A stretch of DNA of 64,000 bases from Listeria cornellensis FSL F6-0969. GTDB lineage: Bacteria; Bacillota; Bacilli; Lactobacillales; Listeriaceae. Location: the NCBI RefSeq assembly GCF_000525855.1, contig NZ_AODE01000039.1, forward strand, positions 1-64,000, given 5' to 3'. The position numbers and the translations under genes were made by a program. This document shows positions 39,221 to 47,923 of the stretch, one piece after another. Under the pieces are notes generated by a model. That model did no database searches. It saw only the letters and a program-made list of their open reading frames with translations, and was not told where the DNA came from. The stretch's first letter is position 1; each line of letters begins with the position of its first letter.

Positions 39221-39922
39221 TCAAACCGTATTTCCGATATCATTCAGCTTGTTAATCTCCACATTCATGCTTCCCAACATATCAATCGACAGCTCGTCCA
39301 TCACCTGCACTAACCGCTTCACAACCGCCTGATAATTCTCGAGCTCCTTGCGAAATCCCTTCGAATCTCCAATCAAAAGCTCATGCTCCATCGTGCTCAA
39401 ATATTTATTACTATAATTAAACGTCAATACAATCAACTTCACCTTCTCCAAATCATCCGGAAAATAAATGCTCATCAACTCAATTTCATGAATATATTTC
39501 TCCGTATCATTCCGGTTTTCAATCAACCGCGCCCGTATTTTCTCACTCTCCAAAATCTGCCCAATATCCTTGATAAAGCTCATTATTTCCTCGTTTTTAT
39601 AAATCGCCGTATTCAGCAAACCATACGTCTTCTCTATCTTCTGAAAAAGCAATTCCTTATACAAAAATTCCGCCTGAATCTGCCGCTCTTTCCGCGCATT
39701 CAGATCAATCTCATCCCGCAACGCCTTATTTTGCTGCTTCGTCTCGCTAAAAGCCAACATAACCGCACCAATAATCCCAAAAAACGAACCAATAAAATTA
39801 TACATTCCATCAATCGTCAGCTCATTATCAATACTCCGCGTCAAAACAGGCACGATAATAAATAGCAAACCAATAATCATAATACTCAGCATCAACCAAT
39901 GGTCTTTGATAAATCGAATCAT
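39221..39922 (-). CDS. Membrane-anchored coiled-coil protein of unknown function
   Basis: 233 residues from ATG 39922 (GGGAG nine bases upstream). Two N-terminal TM segments (about 8-28 and 40-58) are followed by a long, charged, predicted coiled-coil cytosolic part (ETKQQNKALRDEIDLNARKE; KYIHEIELMSIYFPDDLEKV). Similar two-TM plus helical-tail proteins occur as accessory phage-defence or sensor proteins, but I see no diagnostic motif. It stands alone on the minus strand. Confidence 0.7.
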   Translation of the reverse strand: MIRFIKDHWLMLSIMIIGLLFIIVPVLTRSIDNELTIDGMYNFIGSFFGIIGAVMLAFSETKQQNKALRDEIDLNARKERQIQAEFLYKELLFQKIEKTYGLLNTAIYKNEEIMSFIKDIGQILESEKIRARLIENRNDTEKYIHEIELMSIYFPDDLEKVKLIVLTFNYSNKYLSTMEHELLIGDSKGFRKELENYQAVVKRLVQVMDELSIDMLGSMNVEINKLNDIGNTV

Positions 39923-39993
39923 ATGCCTCATCTCCCTTTGCGTTCCCTATCTTATTCCCCGTAAACAGTGAGTTCTAACTTCAAGAGTAACAT

Positions 39994-40044
39994 AAAAAAT
40001 TGCATGAAATCCATTTTTCCAAATGCTATTTTCATGCGATTTCT
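39994..40044 (-). terminator. Terminator of the gene at 40070-40594
   Basis: A stem AAATCGCATGAAA / ATTTCATGCAATTT (minus strand), followed by TTTTTATG. About 25 bp past the repaired stop. Confidence 0.65.
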
Positions 40045-40069
40045 TATTCTTTTACTTAGCCTATTCCCA

Positions 40070-40594
40070 TTAAATTTGATAGTCAAATTTTTCGTATTCA
40101 TAAAAAATAATGACACTAACTTTGTTATCAAAAATACCCAGAACTAATATTTTCTTCGTCTTAGAATCTTGGTATTCGATAACATTTCCATAACGTTCAG
40201 TAGTTTTTTTTTTCTATAATTCGTTCCATATGCTGCTTCAACGTCCTCCAGCGAACTACCTATTGTTATATTTTTTCCCGTAGCAAATTTTTTGCTTAGG
40301 AACCTCATTTTTCAATTCAATGCAAACTATTTTTTTTATTCATAGTAGTTGCAACAAAATCCCCTTCATCATTATAATAATAGGTATTGCTATTTTTTTC
40401 ATGGAAAATAGCAAACTCGGGATAGTAATGCCTAATGTGCGCTTCATCTATTCCAATAGACAACTTTCCTATCCCATCATTTTTTAAATCTGTGTCTTTA
40501 ATAGGCCACATATCTTTAGCCCAGCTAATACCTAGATATACAAAAAAACCTATTAACAAAATTCCAAATATCATTATTATTTTTTTTTTAGCAT
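40070..40594 (-). pseudogene. Small membrane-anchored or lipoprotein-like protein, broken at several homopolymers
   Basis: The clear frame 40574-40317 encodes one TM helix (MIFGILLIGFFVYLGISWAK) and a soluble part beginning DMWPIKDTDLKNDGIGKLSI. Corrections in the 8-nt run 40330-40337, the 6-nt run 40271-40276 and the 10-nt run 40204-40213 extend it through KKIVCIELKNEVPKQKICYG, GSSLEDVEAAYGTNY and NVIEYQDSKTKKILVLGIF to a TAA at 40070. A 10-nt run at 40580-40589 separates the frame from ATG 40594, which has AGGAGTGG. The repaired protein (about 172 residues) has two similar SmpA/YjgB-like units (KLSIGIDEAHIRHYYPEF; TIGSSLEDVEAAYGTNY). Real decay or sequence error cannot be told apart here. 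Confidence 0.5.
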
Positions 40595-40605
40595 CTATGC
40601 CACTC

Positions 40606-41525
40606 CTAATGTGCGTGAAATGTTTTGCTATGCCCTATAAGGCCACTGCATTTACCTCTTTTCGAAGCTGTTCCCCATGAACAATACCTGTATTTTTCGA
40701 GTCCATAGTCTTTTAAACACTGGACATGCCAAACTAACGCTTGGTCACAATCACTCCATAAAAAATTCCTTGCTGCCATAACAGGGTTCTTGCTCTTGAT
40801 ATAGTACGTATTGTTTCCCCACGGTCCATTATACCGATTACAAGTTACTGGGTCACCTTTTTTAGATGCCATTAACAAAACCTCAATACGTTGACCATCC
40901 TGTTTTCCCAGTGGAGCAGCAATAAATTTATTGGACGCAAGAGTATTCTCCACATTTATTTTCTGACCATTCGCTTCATCCATTCTATCAATCATTGTAT
41001 CTAAATTAATTTCCTCTAAAAGCATTACTTCTCCTTGCTCACCAGACGTTACATTAACTTGCTTAGGCTTATCATTCTTTTCAGCTGTTAGGCTCACGGG
41101 ATAGGTATCATAGTTATCCGACGAGACCTCTACTTTACTCGACCCATTGCGTACACTTATTTTTGTCGATACTTCTCCATTTTCATCCGTTACATAATCT
41201 ATCCCATTTATATTAACAGTTTCATCTTCATACAATACATCTTTAAACATGTAATTAAATTCTTTATTCCATTCCCATCCTGCTTTTAAATATTGATTAA
41301 TTAAATCTACAGGTGGATTATCTGGCATAGAATACTCTAGTCGTTTCACATTCTTTACTGTTAAATTATCCGTCGACGGGCTAGCATTTGTACTTTTTCT
41401 ACTTCTGATTTGTCACTCATTTCTTCATGGTTATGCATCTCATCAGCAAACACGTTTAATGAATCCAGTGTTGCACTTCCAAACAAAAACATAAACATAT
41501 AAAGACTGATTCTAATCATTTTCAT
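40606..41525 (-). CDS. Secreted protein of unknown function, frame broken near its N-terminus
   Basis: ATG 41525 (AAGGGAGAT upstream) starts a signal peptide MKMIRISLYMFMFLFGSATL ending near FADEM; that frame stops at 41361. Adding one A in the 5-nt run before it joins it, via STNASPSTDNLTVKNVKRLE, to the 247-residue frame 41349-40606. The total would be 306 residues. The mature part has an Ig-like region (TVNINGIDYVTDENGEVSTK), then a Cys-containing C-terminal domain (VTCNRYNGPWGNNTYYIKSK; SDCDQALVWHVQCL; YRYCSWG; GKCSGL) likely held by disulfides. No family recognised. Confidence 0.6.
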
Positions 41526-41617
41526 TATTATATCTCCCTTTTTGTGTAGTAAATCACATTTTAGCATAATGAATTTGAAATACCTACGATTTGCCGTATA
41601 CGCCAGTTTTATATCCA

Positions 41618-41766
41618 GAACAGCCACGGAAGGTTTACATGTTCGCTTTGCTCTCATGCATATTGGGGCTGTAACTCATTTTATTCGAACAGCCACGGAA
41701 GGTTTACATGTTCGCTTCGCTCTCATGCATATTGGGGCTGTAACTCATTTTATTCGAACAGCCCCA
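41618..41766. repeat. 69-bp tandem duplication downstream of catalase
   Basis: Two units of 69 bp (from 41621 and 41690), identical except one base, beginning CAGCCACGGAAGGTTTACAT and containing TATTGGGGCTGTAACTC; the first 11 bp of a third unit follow. The unit end and next start form a hairpin TTGGGGCTGT / ACAGCCCCAA. Confidence 0.8.
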
Positions 41767-41811
41767 ACAAAAAAACCAGCAGAGCATCACGCCCCACCGG
41801 TCCATCAACTA

Positions 41812-43273
41812 TTATTTCAAGTCAGAAATATGTTTCTCCAAGTCAACGCCAGTTCCTTTTGCCACGCGTTCTGCAAAGACTGGTTCCACTTGATAGAAGT
41901 TACGCAGGTTACGGATTTTGATATCCTCACGAACGCCTTCCCAATCGCCAACAATGTTGTTCACTAGCGCATCACGTTCGCCGTCAGAATAACGATTCCA
42001 AACTTCGCGCGCATGACCAAAGTTGTTCGGTTTCTCTTGCTCCAAACGACCAACTTTTCCAGCGATCAAATCTTGCTCATCCTCCACATAACGCGGCGTC
42101 TCTTTTGGCGTCGTATCATAGCTATTCGGCTCATAGTTAATCGAGCTTGTTTGCTGTTTGAAAGGCATCGCGCCATCACGCTGATTGTTATTCACGTCCA
42201 CTTTCGGACTATTAATCGGCAGTTGCAAGTAGTTCGGGCCAACACGGTGACGCTGCGTATCCGAATACGAGAACAGACGACCTTGCAACATACGATCCTC
42301 AGACGGCAAAATTCCAGGTACAAGTACGCCAGGATTGAAACCAACCGATTCCGTTTCCGCAAAAATGTTCTCAGGATTGCGGTTCAACACCATTGTCCCA
42401 ACGTGCTCATATGGGAATACATCTTCAAACCAATCTTTCGTCGCATCAAGCGGGTTGAAATCATAGTTATCAATATTCGCAGGGTCAAGCACTTGAATAT
42501 AAAGCTCCCACTCAGGGAAATCGCCTTTATCAATCGCTTCATGGAGATCGCGAGTCGCATGGCTAAACTCTTTCGCTTGAATTTGTGCCGCTTGGTCCGT
42601 CGAAAGGTTCACGATACCCGCTTTTGGCACCCAACGCATTTTGATGTAAACCGTTTTGCCCTCTTCATTCGTCCATTTAAAAGCATGAACACTCGAACCA
42701 CGAATTTGGCGGAACGAAGCTGGAATACCCTCATCACTGAATAGGTATGTAATCATCGTTGTAGCCTCAGGAGTTAAACTGAAAAAGTCCCAATAACGGT
42801 TCGCATCTTGCATATTCGTACTTGGATCAGGTTTCAGAGAATGAATAACATCCGGGAATTTAATTGCGTCGCGAATAAAGAATACAGGCAAGTTATTACC
42901 AACAAAATCGTAATTTCCCTCTTCTGTATAAAACTTAACCGCAAATCCACGTGGATCACGCAATGTTTCAGGAGAATGCAAGCCATGGATTACAGTAGAA
43001 AAACGAGCAAAAACCTCTGTCTCTTGTCCTTCTTCTTGTAAAAATGCTGCCTTCGTATATTTCTTCATGCTATTTTTAACTGTAAATACGCCATGCGCAC
43101 CAATTCCACGCGCGTGTACGACACGTTCTGGAACACGTTCACGATCAAAATGTGCTAATTTCTCGATCAAAACGTAATCTTCCAATAATGTAGGACCTCG
43201 ATGCCCTGCCGTCACTGAATTTTGGTTATCGCCAATTGGAACACCTTGGTTTGTTGTTAGTTTTTTTACTCAT
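41812..43273 (-). CDS. kat: Monofunctional haem catalase, frame broken at a T7 run
   Basis: Decomposes hydrogen peroxide. The main frame is open from 43215 (467 residues). One base fewer in the 7-nt run 43261-43267 adds MSKKLTTNQGVPIGDNQNSV from ATG 43273 (GGAGG upstream) and gives 486 residues, the clade-3 catalase length. Catalytic His is in RVVHARGIGAHG, Asn in YDFVGNNLPVFFIRD, and the proximal haem Tyr in GRLFSYSDTQRHR. A perfect PerR box (43292-43306) lies 19 bp upstream of the start, predicting derepression by peroxide. Confidence 0.96.
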
Positions 43274-43616
43274 TCATCTAACCTCCGTTTTTTATAATAA
43301 TTATAAAGTAATACTAACTCCATTCTACAAAACATATGCTCGGAAAACAACTATTAGCCCTTACAAATCCCAATTCGTCGCCAATCTCTCATTTAATAAA
43401 GTATTATTGTGTACCGAAAAAACCACCTGTTTCCTTTAATTCAAGTCTAAAAACAAGCATATATCACCAAGAAAGCGCGACCAATAACAATCGTTCATAC
43501 TTTATTCGGTTTTTATCCACACAAATGTCACCCCTGAACGCCCCTACAACGTGGTATCATGGCGGAAGTTGCAGTTTAGCCAAATTGCAATAGCAAAACA
43601 AAAGGAGAGAAAAAAA
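43274..43616. other. 343-bp divergent intergenic region (kat / secreted protein)
   Basis: Holds the PerR box next to kat. No supported ORF; the rest is AT-rich with no motif I can name. Confidence 0.5.
43292..43306. promoter_or_regulatory. PerR box at kat
   Basis: TTATAATAATTATAA, a perfect 15-bp match to the PerR consensus TTATAATNATTATAA, between the kat promoter region and its start. Confidence 0.85.
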
Positions 43617-44792
43617 ATGAAAACAACAACAAAACTTGGTTTATCCGTTCTAACAGCGGCAGCAGTCCTCATTGCGCCAACATCATTATCTTTTGGAGGA
43701 AATATTTCTAATGTCGTGGCACAAGCAGCCGAAGTCAAGACGGTTACTGTCACTACTTTTGCAGAGTTAAAAAACGCTTTGGAAACGTCACCAACAGGCA
43801 TTATCTCAATTGCCGCAGACATCACAGCAACGAGCGACATCATCATTCCGGGCCAACATAACCCACTAGTTCTAGGTAATAACCATAAACTAGACATGAG
43901 CAAATATGTTATCAACACAAAACAATTGGGTAACATCGCACTTGAGGATTTATCTATTGAATCCACTGGTTCATACGGTATCTACCGCACCGAATTGCCT
44001 AATCAACTTGCGCTTAACAACGTGACGTTCACTGGTAAACAAATAGCCTATGCGCCAAAAGGTACTGTATCATTCTTTGGTACAACAAACGTAACAACAA
44101 CATCCACACTTGAAATCGCAAAAGTAAACACAATCGTATTCGGTGAAAACCTCAACTTCACGGCTACAACAACCGCTGATGCCTTCCTAATGGCCCAAGC
44201 TAATCCAAGAGTTTACGTTAACAAAAATGCGACTGTCAATATCACATCCGCAAAAAAAGTCTTCAACATGACTGGCGCAACACCATTCTTCTCTACAGAA
44301 GCTGGCTCTAAACTCACAACAAACTCTGTAGATGTCGCATTATATATGAATGGAAAACCAACATTTGGTGCTAACTCAAGCACAGAATTCAATCAAGACG
44401 CGACTGGTACAGCTGGCCTAATCTATGCTTCCACAGGTTTTGACGTTGAAAAAGACGCTAGCTTTGTCCTAAATGGTGGCGCTAAATCAACACAACTAAT
44501 CAAAACAGCTAAATCCGTGATTGATTTTAAAGATGTAGCAAACGTATACTTGAAATCAAACAATGCAAAAGGTAACATTTTCAGCGTGAGCGCAGGTAGC
44601 CTCGTGCAATTCAACACACCACAAACACTAACGCTAGGCACAAAAACAACAGACGCAATCTACACAGCAACAAACCTACGCGCGTTCTTGTCTGGATCTG
44701 GAACCAACCTATCTGTTCAATCATTCGCTGGCAATAACTCCATCGTCACGTATGACTTCAAAACAATGGGCTCTTTCAAATTAACAAAATAA
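43617..44792 (+). CDS. Secreted beta-helix protein (pectate-lyase-like adhesive domain)
   Basis: 391 residues from ATG 43617 (AAAGGAGAG upstream); the frame extends 22 codons further without support. The signal peptide spans 1-37 (LTAAAVLIAPTSLSFGG, NVVAQAAE). The rest is a right-handed beta-helix-like run of Thr/Asn-rich turns (TTFAELKNALETSPTGIISI; VYVNKNATVNITSAKKVFNM; TFGANSSTEFNQDATGTAGL). This matches the pectate-lyase-like adhesive domain common in Listeria secreted proteins. No LPXTG or other anchor is present, and no lyase catalytic residues are evident, so a structural or adhesive role is likelier than enzymatic activity. Confidence 0.75.
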   Translation: MKTTTKLGLSVLTAAAVLIAPTSLSFGGNISNVVAQAAEVKTVTVTTFAELKNALETSPTGIISIAADITATSDIIIPGQHNPLVLGNNHKLDMSKYVINTKQLGNIALEDLSIESTGSYGIYRTELPNQLALNNVTFTGKQIAYAPKGTVSFFGTTNVTTTSTLEIAKVNTIVFGENLNFTATTTADAFLMAQANPRVYVNKNATVNITSAKKVFNMTGATPFFSTEAGSKLTTNSVDVALYMNGKPTFGANSSTEFNQDATGTAGLIYASTGFDVEKDASFVLNGGAKSTQLIKTAKSVIDFKDVANVYLKSNNAKGNIFSVSAGSLVQFNTPQTLTLGTKTTDAIYTATNLRAFLSGSGTNLSVQSFAGNNSIVTYDFKTMGSFKLTK

Positions 44793-44800
44793 GGATAACC

Positions 44801-44829
44801 TTGCACTTGGCGTGAAATCATGCTATTCT
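44801..44829 (+). promoter_or_regulatory. Promoter of the manganese-riboswitch transcript
   Basis: TTGCAC (44801-44806), 17-bp spacer, TATTCT (44824-44829), 25 bp upstream of the aptamer. Confidence 0.6.
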
Positions 44830-44854
44830 ATAGGTAATTCATATTCTCGTTCCG

Positions 44855-44941
44855 ATAAGGGGAGTAGCAGTAATAGTAGAGTCGTCAGTACGGGGCAACC
44901 CCGGCGCTACTAGCAATGACATCATTGTTTGCGAGACCTTA
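44855..44941 (+). promoter_or_regulatory. yybP-ykoY manganese riboswitch
   Basis: Contains the conserved family blocks in order: TAAGGGGAGTAGC, GTCGTCA, a GGGGCAACCCC hairpin with CGGC, and TTTGCGAGACCTTA. P1 pairs TAAGG with CCTTA. The 3' P1 strand is shared with the terminator stem at 44935-44959, so metal binding should prevent termination and switch the downstream gene on. Confidence 0.9.
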
Positions 44942-44965
44942 CGTTTTTTACGTAAGGTCTTTTTT
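44935..44965 (+). terminator. Riboswitch-controlled intrinsic terminator
   Basis: A 10-bp stem GACCTTACGT / ACGTAAGGTC followed by TCTTTTTT. It overlaps the 3' P1 strand of the aptamer, making the two structures mutually exclusive. Confidence 0.88.
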
Positions 44966-45020
44966 GCGTACTTTTTTGGGAAACGGAGTCTATGAAAATC
45001 GCACAAAAGGAGACGATAGT

Positions 45021-45305
45021 ATGGCTTTATTCGATTTTTTGAAAGATATGGCAACAGAAAAAGTAACAGATTTACTCGGCGGTGCAGGTGACGTCGTCGA
45101 TCAAGTAACAGGCGGTGCAACAGACCTCACGGAGCAAGCACAGAACCTAACAGAACAAATCAACCCCGAAGAAATTACAGGTCAAATCAGCGAACAAGCT
45201 GGCGGCCTCGTTGACCAAGTAACAGAAAACGCAAATATCACAGAATCCCTTGGTGATGTTGGAAATATCGTGAATGGAATTAAAGATTTGTTTGGTGGGA
45301 AGTAA
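45021..45305 (+). CDS. Small acidic protein under manganese-riboswitch control
   Basis: 94 residues, ATG 45021 with AAGGAG eight bases upstream. It begins MALFDFLKDMATEKVTDLLG, with a repetitive middle of amphipathic helices spaced by DQVTGG, TEQAQNL, TEQINPEEI and DQVTENA, ending IKDLFGGK. No TM segment and no recognised family. Known yybP-ykoY targets are Mn2+ exporters (MntP, TerC-like, P-type ATPases), so a small soluble protein is unexpected. It might be a metal-handling or membrane-associated helical protein; Asp/Glu are plentiful but no metal motif stands out. Confidence 0.8.
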   Translation: MALFDFLKDMATEKVTDLLGGAGDVVDQVTGGATDLTEQAQNLTEQINPEEITGQISEQAGGLVDQVTENANITESLGDVGNIVNGIKDLFGGK

Positions 45306-45317
45306 TATAGCATGATT

Positions 45318-45367
45318 AAAAGGCCAAGATGACTACATGAAATCGGTAGTGTCTTGGCCTTTTCGTA
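45318..45367. terminator. Bidirectional terminator
   Basis: A 12-bp stem AAAAGGCCAAGA / TCTTGGCCTTTT with an inner ACTAC/GTAGT stem, between converging genes. Confidence 0.85.
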
Positions 45368-45370
45368 TTT

Positions 45371-46078
45371 TTAAAATTTCGCAACTAGTTTTGGTTTATA
45401 ACTGTTACTAAAACTATCTACTAATCCATACGGAGTCACAACAAACCCCGGAGCCCTAACCTTCATAAACGCCATATTTTCCGAACCATTCCAATAAGCT
45501 TGATACGGAATTTTAGAACAATACGTTGGATTCGTCGTAAATTGAACAGGCCCACTCAAAAATCCGTATCGCGGGAAAATATTTTGCTTACTACTGCCCG
45601 TCGTACTATAGTAATTCCGATCCGCCCAACTCGCAGCCTTTATGGCAATATCCCGATATTTACTATCTACGCGGTATACCCATACAGTTCCTGATTTATA
45701 AAAGCTTTTCCAAGTTGCCAATGTACTTTGTCGTGTAGTCTTACCTACAGCAGGAATATCCAGTACCCAATTACTTGATGTTGCAATGGCTGCATGACCA
45801 GTCATACCACCTAAACTAGTTGCATTTGTTACAAAAATATCACCCGATTGCATTGTGTAAGAAGAAGCCTTCAGTAATGTTCTCTGTACTTCTTCAGTTG
45901 GCTCTGGAAAAGAATTCGCTTCTAGCCAATTTTCATAGGTTATCCCCACATCCATTATTCCTGAATCAATCAAACCATCATAATTTTCTTTAGCCTCTAT
46001 TTCGGATGCGCTTACATTTCCTGATATAGGAAATACACAAAGTACCATTAAAAACATTATAAATACCCATTTTTTCAT
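45371..46078 (-). CDS. Secreted YiiX-like permuted NlpC/P60 cysteine hydrolase
   Basis: 235 residues with a signal peptide (1-25, ending near VSASE). The papain-like core is circularly permuted. The His comes first, in SGDIFVTNATSLGGMTGHAA, and the Cys later, in NPTYCSKIPYQAYW, as in YiiX/YebB-like peptidases and amidases. Likely acts on cell-wall peptides or amide bonds; substrate unknown. ATG 46078 is preceded by AAAGGGAG. Confidence 0.78.
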   Translation of the reverse strand: MKKWVFIMFLMVLCVFPISGNVSASEIEAKENYDGLIDSGIMDVGITYENWLEANSFPEPTEEVQRTLLKASSYTMQSGDIFVTNATSLGGMTGHAAIATSSNWVLDIPAVGKTTRQSTLATWKSFYKSGTVWVYRVDSKYRDIAIKAASWADRNYYSTTGSSKQNIFPRYGFLSGPVQFTTNPTYCSKIPYQAYWNGSENMAFMKVRAPGFVVTPYGLVDSFSNSYKPKLVAKF

Positions 46079-46173
46079 TTTTATCTCCCTTTTCTACGTA
46101 AATTTATCAAATGTATGATATTATGTTCGTAATAACACATTATCAAAATATTACAAGCGAGGATGGATAAATC

Positions 46174-46522
46174 ATGAAGAAATACATTTTTACGGGCCTA
46201 ATAGTTATCATGGCAGGATTTGCAATATACTTTACCTATCAGTACTATCATACTAAGAATATAGCTATCAATTCTTATGAACAGTATATAAAAAAGCAAG
46301 GGGTTCCTAAATCAGATATCAAAGAATCTAAAACAACTTTAAACATACTGACTGGCAACTTTGAAACGATTACTTACTATACCAGTGATCCTGATTACAA
46401 ATATCAATATATATATCTAAAAAAAATTAAATGAAACTGTATTAGGTGTTTACTCTATGCCACTCGGCGGAAACTCTGGTGTAGACAAGGGAATGAAGTA
46501 TAAAATTTTAGAAAATGAATAG
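46174..46522 (+). CDS. DUF3139-like membrane-anchored protein, frame broken at an A8 run
   Basis: ATG 46174 starts one TM helix (MKKYIFTGLIVIMAGFAIYF) and the DUF3139-type pattern YIKKQGVPKSDIKESKT, TYYTSDPDYKYQYIY. The frame stops at 46434. One base fewer in the 8-nt run 46419-46426 extends it through LKKLNETVLGVYSMPLGGNS and DKGMKYKILENE to TAG 46522, giving 115 residues and the usual DUF3139 ending. Function unknown. Confidence 0.7.
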
Positions 46523-46568
46523 AAACCACATCTGCAGACTCTAACAAAAAACATAGGAGCTAAACCAA

Positions 46569-46820
46569 ATGACTATTTTCAAAATAATCTCCAGTATTTT
46601 TCTAGTTATATACGCTATCCTCTTTATAAATATAACGTATAGCATTATTCAAACACAAGAAGGCTTTGCTTACCCTATTTGGATTCAAATCCTACTTGCT
46701 CTCTCCTTTTTAGCGGTAGCATTGCTAAATTTCACTCAAAAGCGTTACATTCTTGGCAGCGTCTTAACAAGCGCGGTTTTCATGCTTGGAATTAGTATTG
46801 TTATTACTTCTATTGCATAA
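46569..46820 (+). CDS. Small three-TM membrane protein
   Basis: 83 residues, ATG 46569 with AGGAG upstream. Three hydrophobic helices (about 4-26, 38-55, 62-82). It follows the DUF3139 gene by 46 bp on the same strand, probably co-transcribed. Family unknown. Confidence 0.6.
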   Translation: MTIFKIISSIFLVIYAILFINITYSIIQTQEGFAYPIWIQILLALSFLAVALLNFTQKRYILGSVLTSAVFMLGISIVITSIA

Positions 46821-46821
46821 T

Positions 46822-46868
46822 AAAAGCGTTGAATGAACAGCTCAGGCTACTCATTCAACGCTTTTATT
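46822..46868. terminator. Bidirectional terminator
   Basis: A 15-bp stem AAAAGCGTTGAATGA / TCATTCAACGCTTTT followed by ATTTTA, between the small membrane protein gene and the DUF951 gene. Confidence 0.88.
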
Positions 46869-47060
46869 TTACTCCGCTCTCTCCAAAACCCGCTTCATTT
46901 TCTTCGTAAACTCGCGTCTTGGAATCATCACACTGTGTCCGCAGCCTTCGCACTTAATCCGAATATCCATACCCAGTCGAATAATCCGCCAACGATTGGT
47001 ACCACATGGATGCTGCTTCTTCATTTCGACAATATCATTTAGATTAAAAGTCTGTTCCAT
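46869..47060 (-). CDS. DUF951 family protein (YyzM-like)
   Basis: 63 residues: begins MEQTFNLNDIVEMKKQHPCG and contains IRIKCEGCGHSVMIPRREF. The Cys pattern (HPCG...CEGCGH) could bind zinc. Conserved next to parB in many firmicutes, as here (5 bp from parB), so it is probably co-transcribed with parAB. Function unknown. Confidence 0.9.
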   Translation of the reverse strand: MEQTFNLNDIVEMKKQHPCGTNRWRIIRLGMDIRIKCEGCGHSVMIPRREFTKKMKRVLERAE

Positions 47061-47065
47061 ACGCC

Positions 47066-47923
47066 TTAATCCTCGTCAAACTGAACATCTAAAATTTCTA
47101 AAATACGCCCTAAATCATCTTCAGATAAAAATTCAATCTCAATTTTACCTTTGTTATCACGACGCTTAATAGAAACCGCTGTTCCGAATTTATCACGTAA
47201 TTGTGATTCACTTTCTTTGATAAAAACTGGGATTTTCTCCTGTTTTTTGGGTGTTTCACGTGAAACATTGTTATTCAAGTCCCCGACTAATTTCTCCAAC
47301 TGGCGAACTGTCAAGCCATCTGCCACTGCCTTTTTAGCGACTGGTTTGATGTTCTTCTTATCTTTTAACCCGAGCAAGGCACGAGCATGTCCCATCGATA
47401 ATGAACCGTCTCGAAGCATCACTTGAACTTCTGCTGGCAATGAAAGTAAACGTACCATATTCGCGATATAAGGACGGCTTTTACCTAGACGATCCGCTAA
47501 TTTGGCTTGGGTCAAATCTAAGTTTTTCATTAGAAGATCATAGGATTCCGCTTCTTCAAGCACCGATAAATCCTCACGCTGCAAATTCTCCAAAACGGCT
47601 AACTCCATCATTTCGCGGTCATCTAACGTACGTACAACAGCTGGAATAGCTTCTAATCCGGCTTCTTTCGCTGCACGGAATCTACGTTCACCAACAACAA
47701 GTTCGTACCCTTTCGCCTCTGATCGACGTAAGATAACAGGTTGCAAAATACCATGAAGCTTGATAGAGTCGCGTAATTCGCGAAGTGCTGTAGGATCGAA
47801 TGTTTTACGTGGTTGATACGGATTCGGGCGAATTTCGCTAACAGGGATGCTTTGCACAGCTTCCTCATTCTGATCGACATTGTTGAACAGCGCGCTAATT
47901 CCTTTTCCTAATCCTTTAGCCAT
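47066..47923 (-). CDS. parB: Chromosome-partitioning protein ParB (Spo0J)
   Basis: 285 residues from ATG 47923; the frame also contains an upstream TTG. It is a parS-binding CTPase clamp. N-terminal box II ELVVGERRFRAAKEAGLEAI, ENLQREDLSVLEEAESYDLL, the HTH TQAKLADRLGKSRPYIANMV, and a C-terminal dimerisation segment (IEIEFLSEDDLGRILEILD). It overlaps the parA stop by 8 bp (coupled translation) and carries a parS site inside its own coding region. Confidence 0.97.
   Translation of the reverse strand: MAKGLGKGISALFNNVDQNEEAVQSIPVSEIRPNPYQPRKTFDPTALRELRDSIKLHGILQPVILRRSEAKGYELVVGERRFRAAKEAGLEAIPAVVRTLDDREMMELAVLENLQREDLSVLEEAESYDLLMKNLDLTQAKLADRLGKSRPYIANMVRLLSLPAEVQVMLRDGSLSMGHARALLGLKDKKNIKPVAKKAVADGLTVRQLEKLVGDLNNNVSRETPKKQEKIPVFIKESESQLRDKFGTAVSIKRRDNKGKIEIEFLSEDDLGRILEILDVQFDED
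47252..47267. other. parS: parS site inside parB (perfect)
   Basis: TGTTTCACGTGAAACA within the parB coding sequence (NNNVSRET), as also seen in B. subtilis spo0J. Confidence 0.9.

Noticed and set aside
41618-41766. CRISPR array
   Set aside because: Only two direct repeats lie head to tail without spacers, and no cas genes are present.
43617-44792. Active pectate lyase
   Set aside because: Only the beta-helix scaffold is seen; no catalytic or calcium-binding residues of lyases can be identified.
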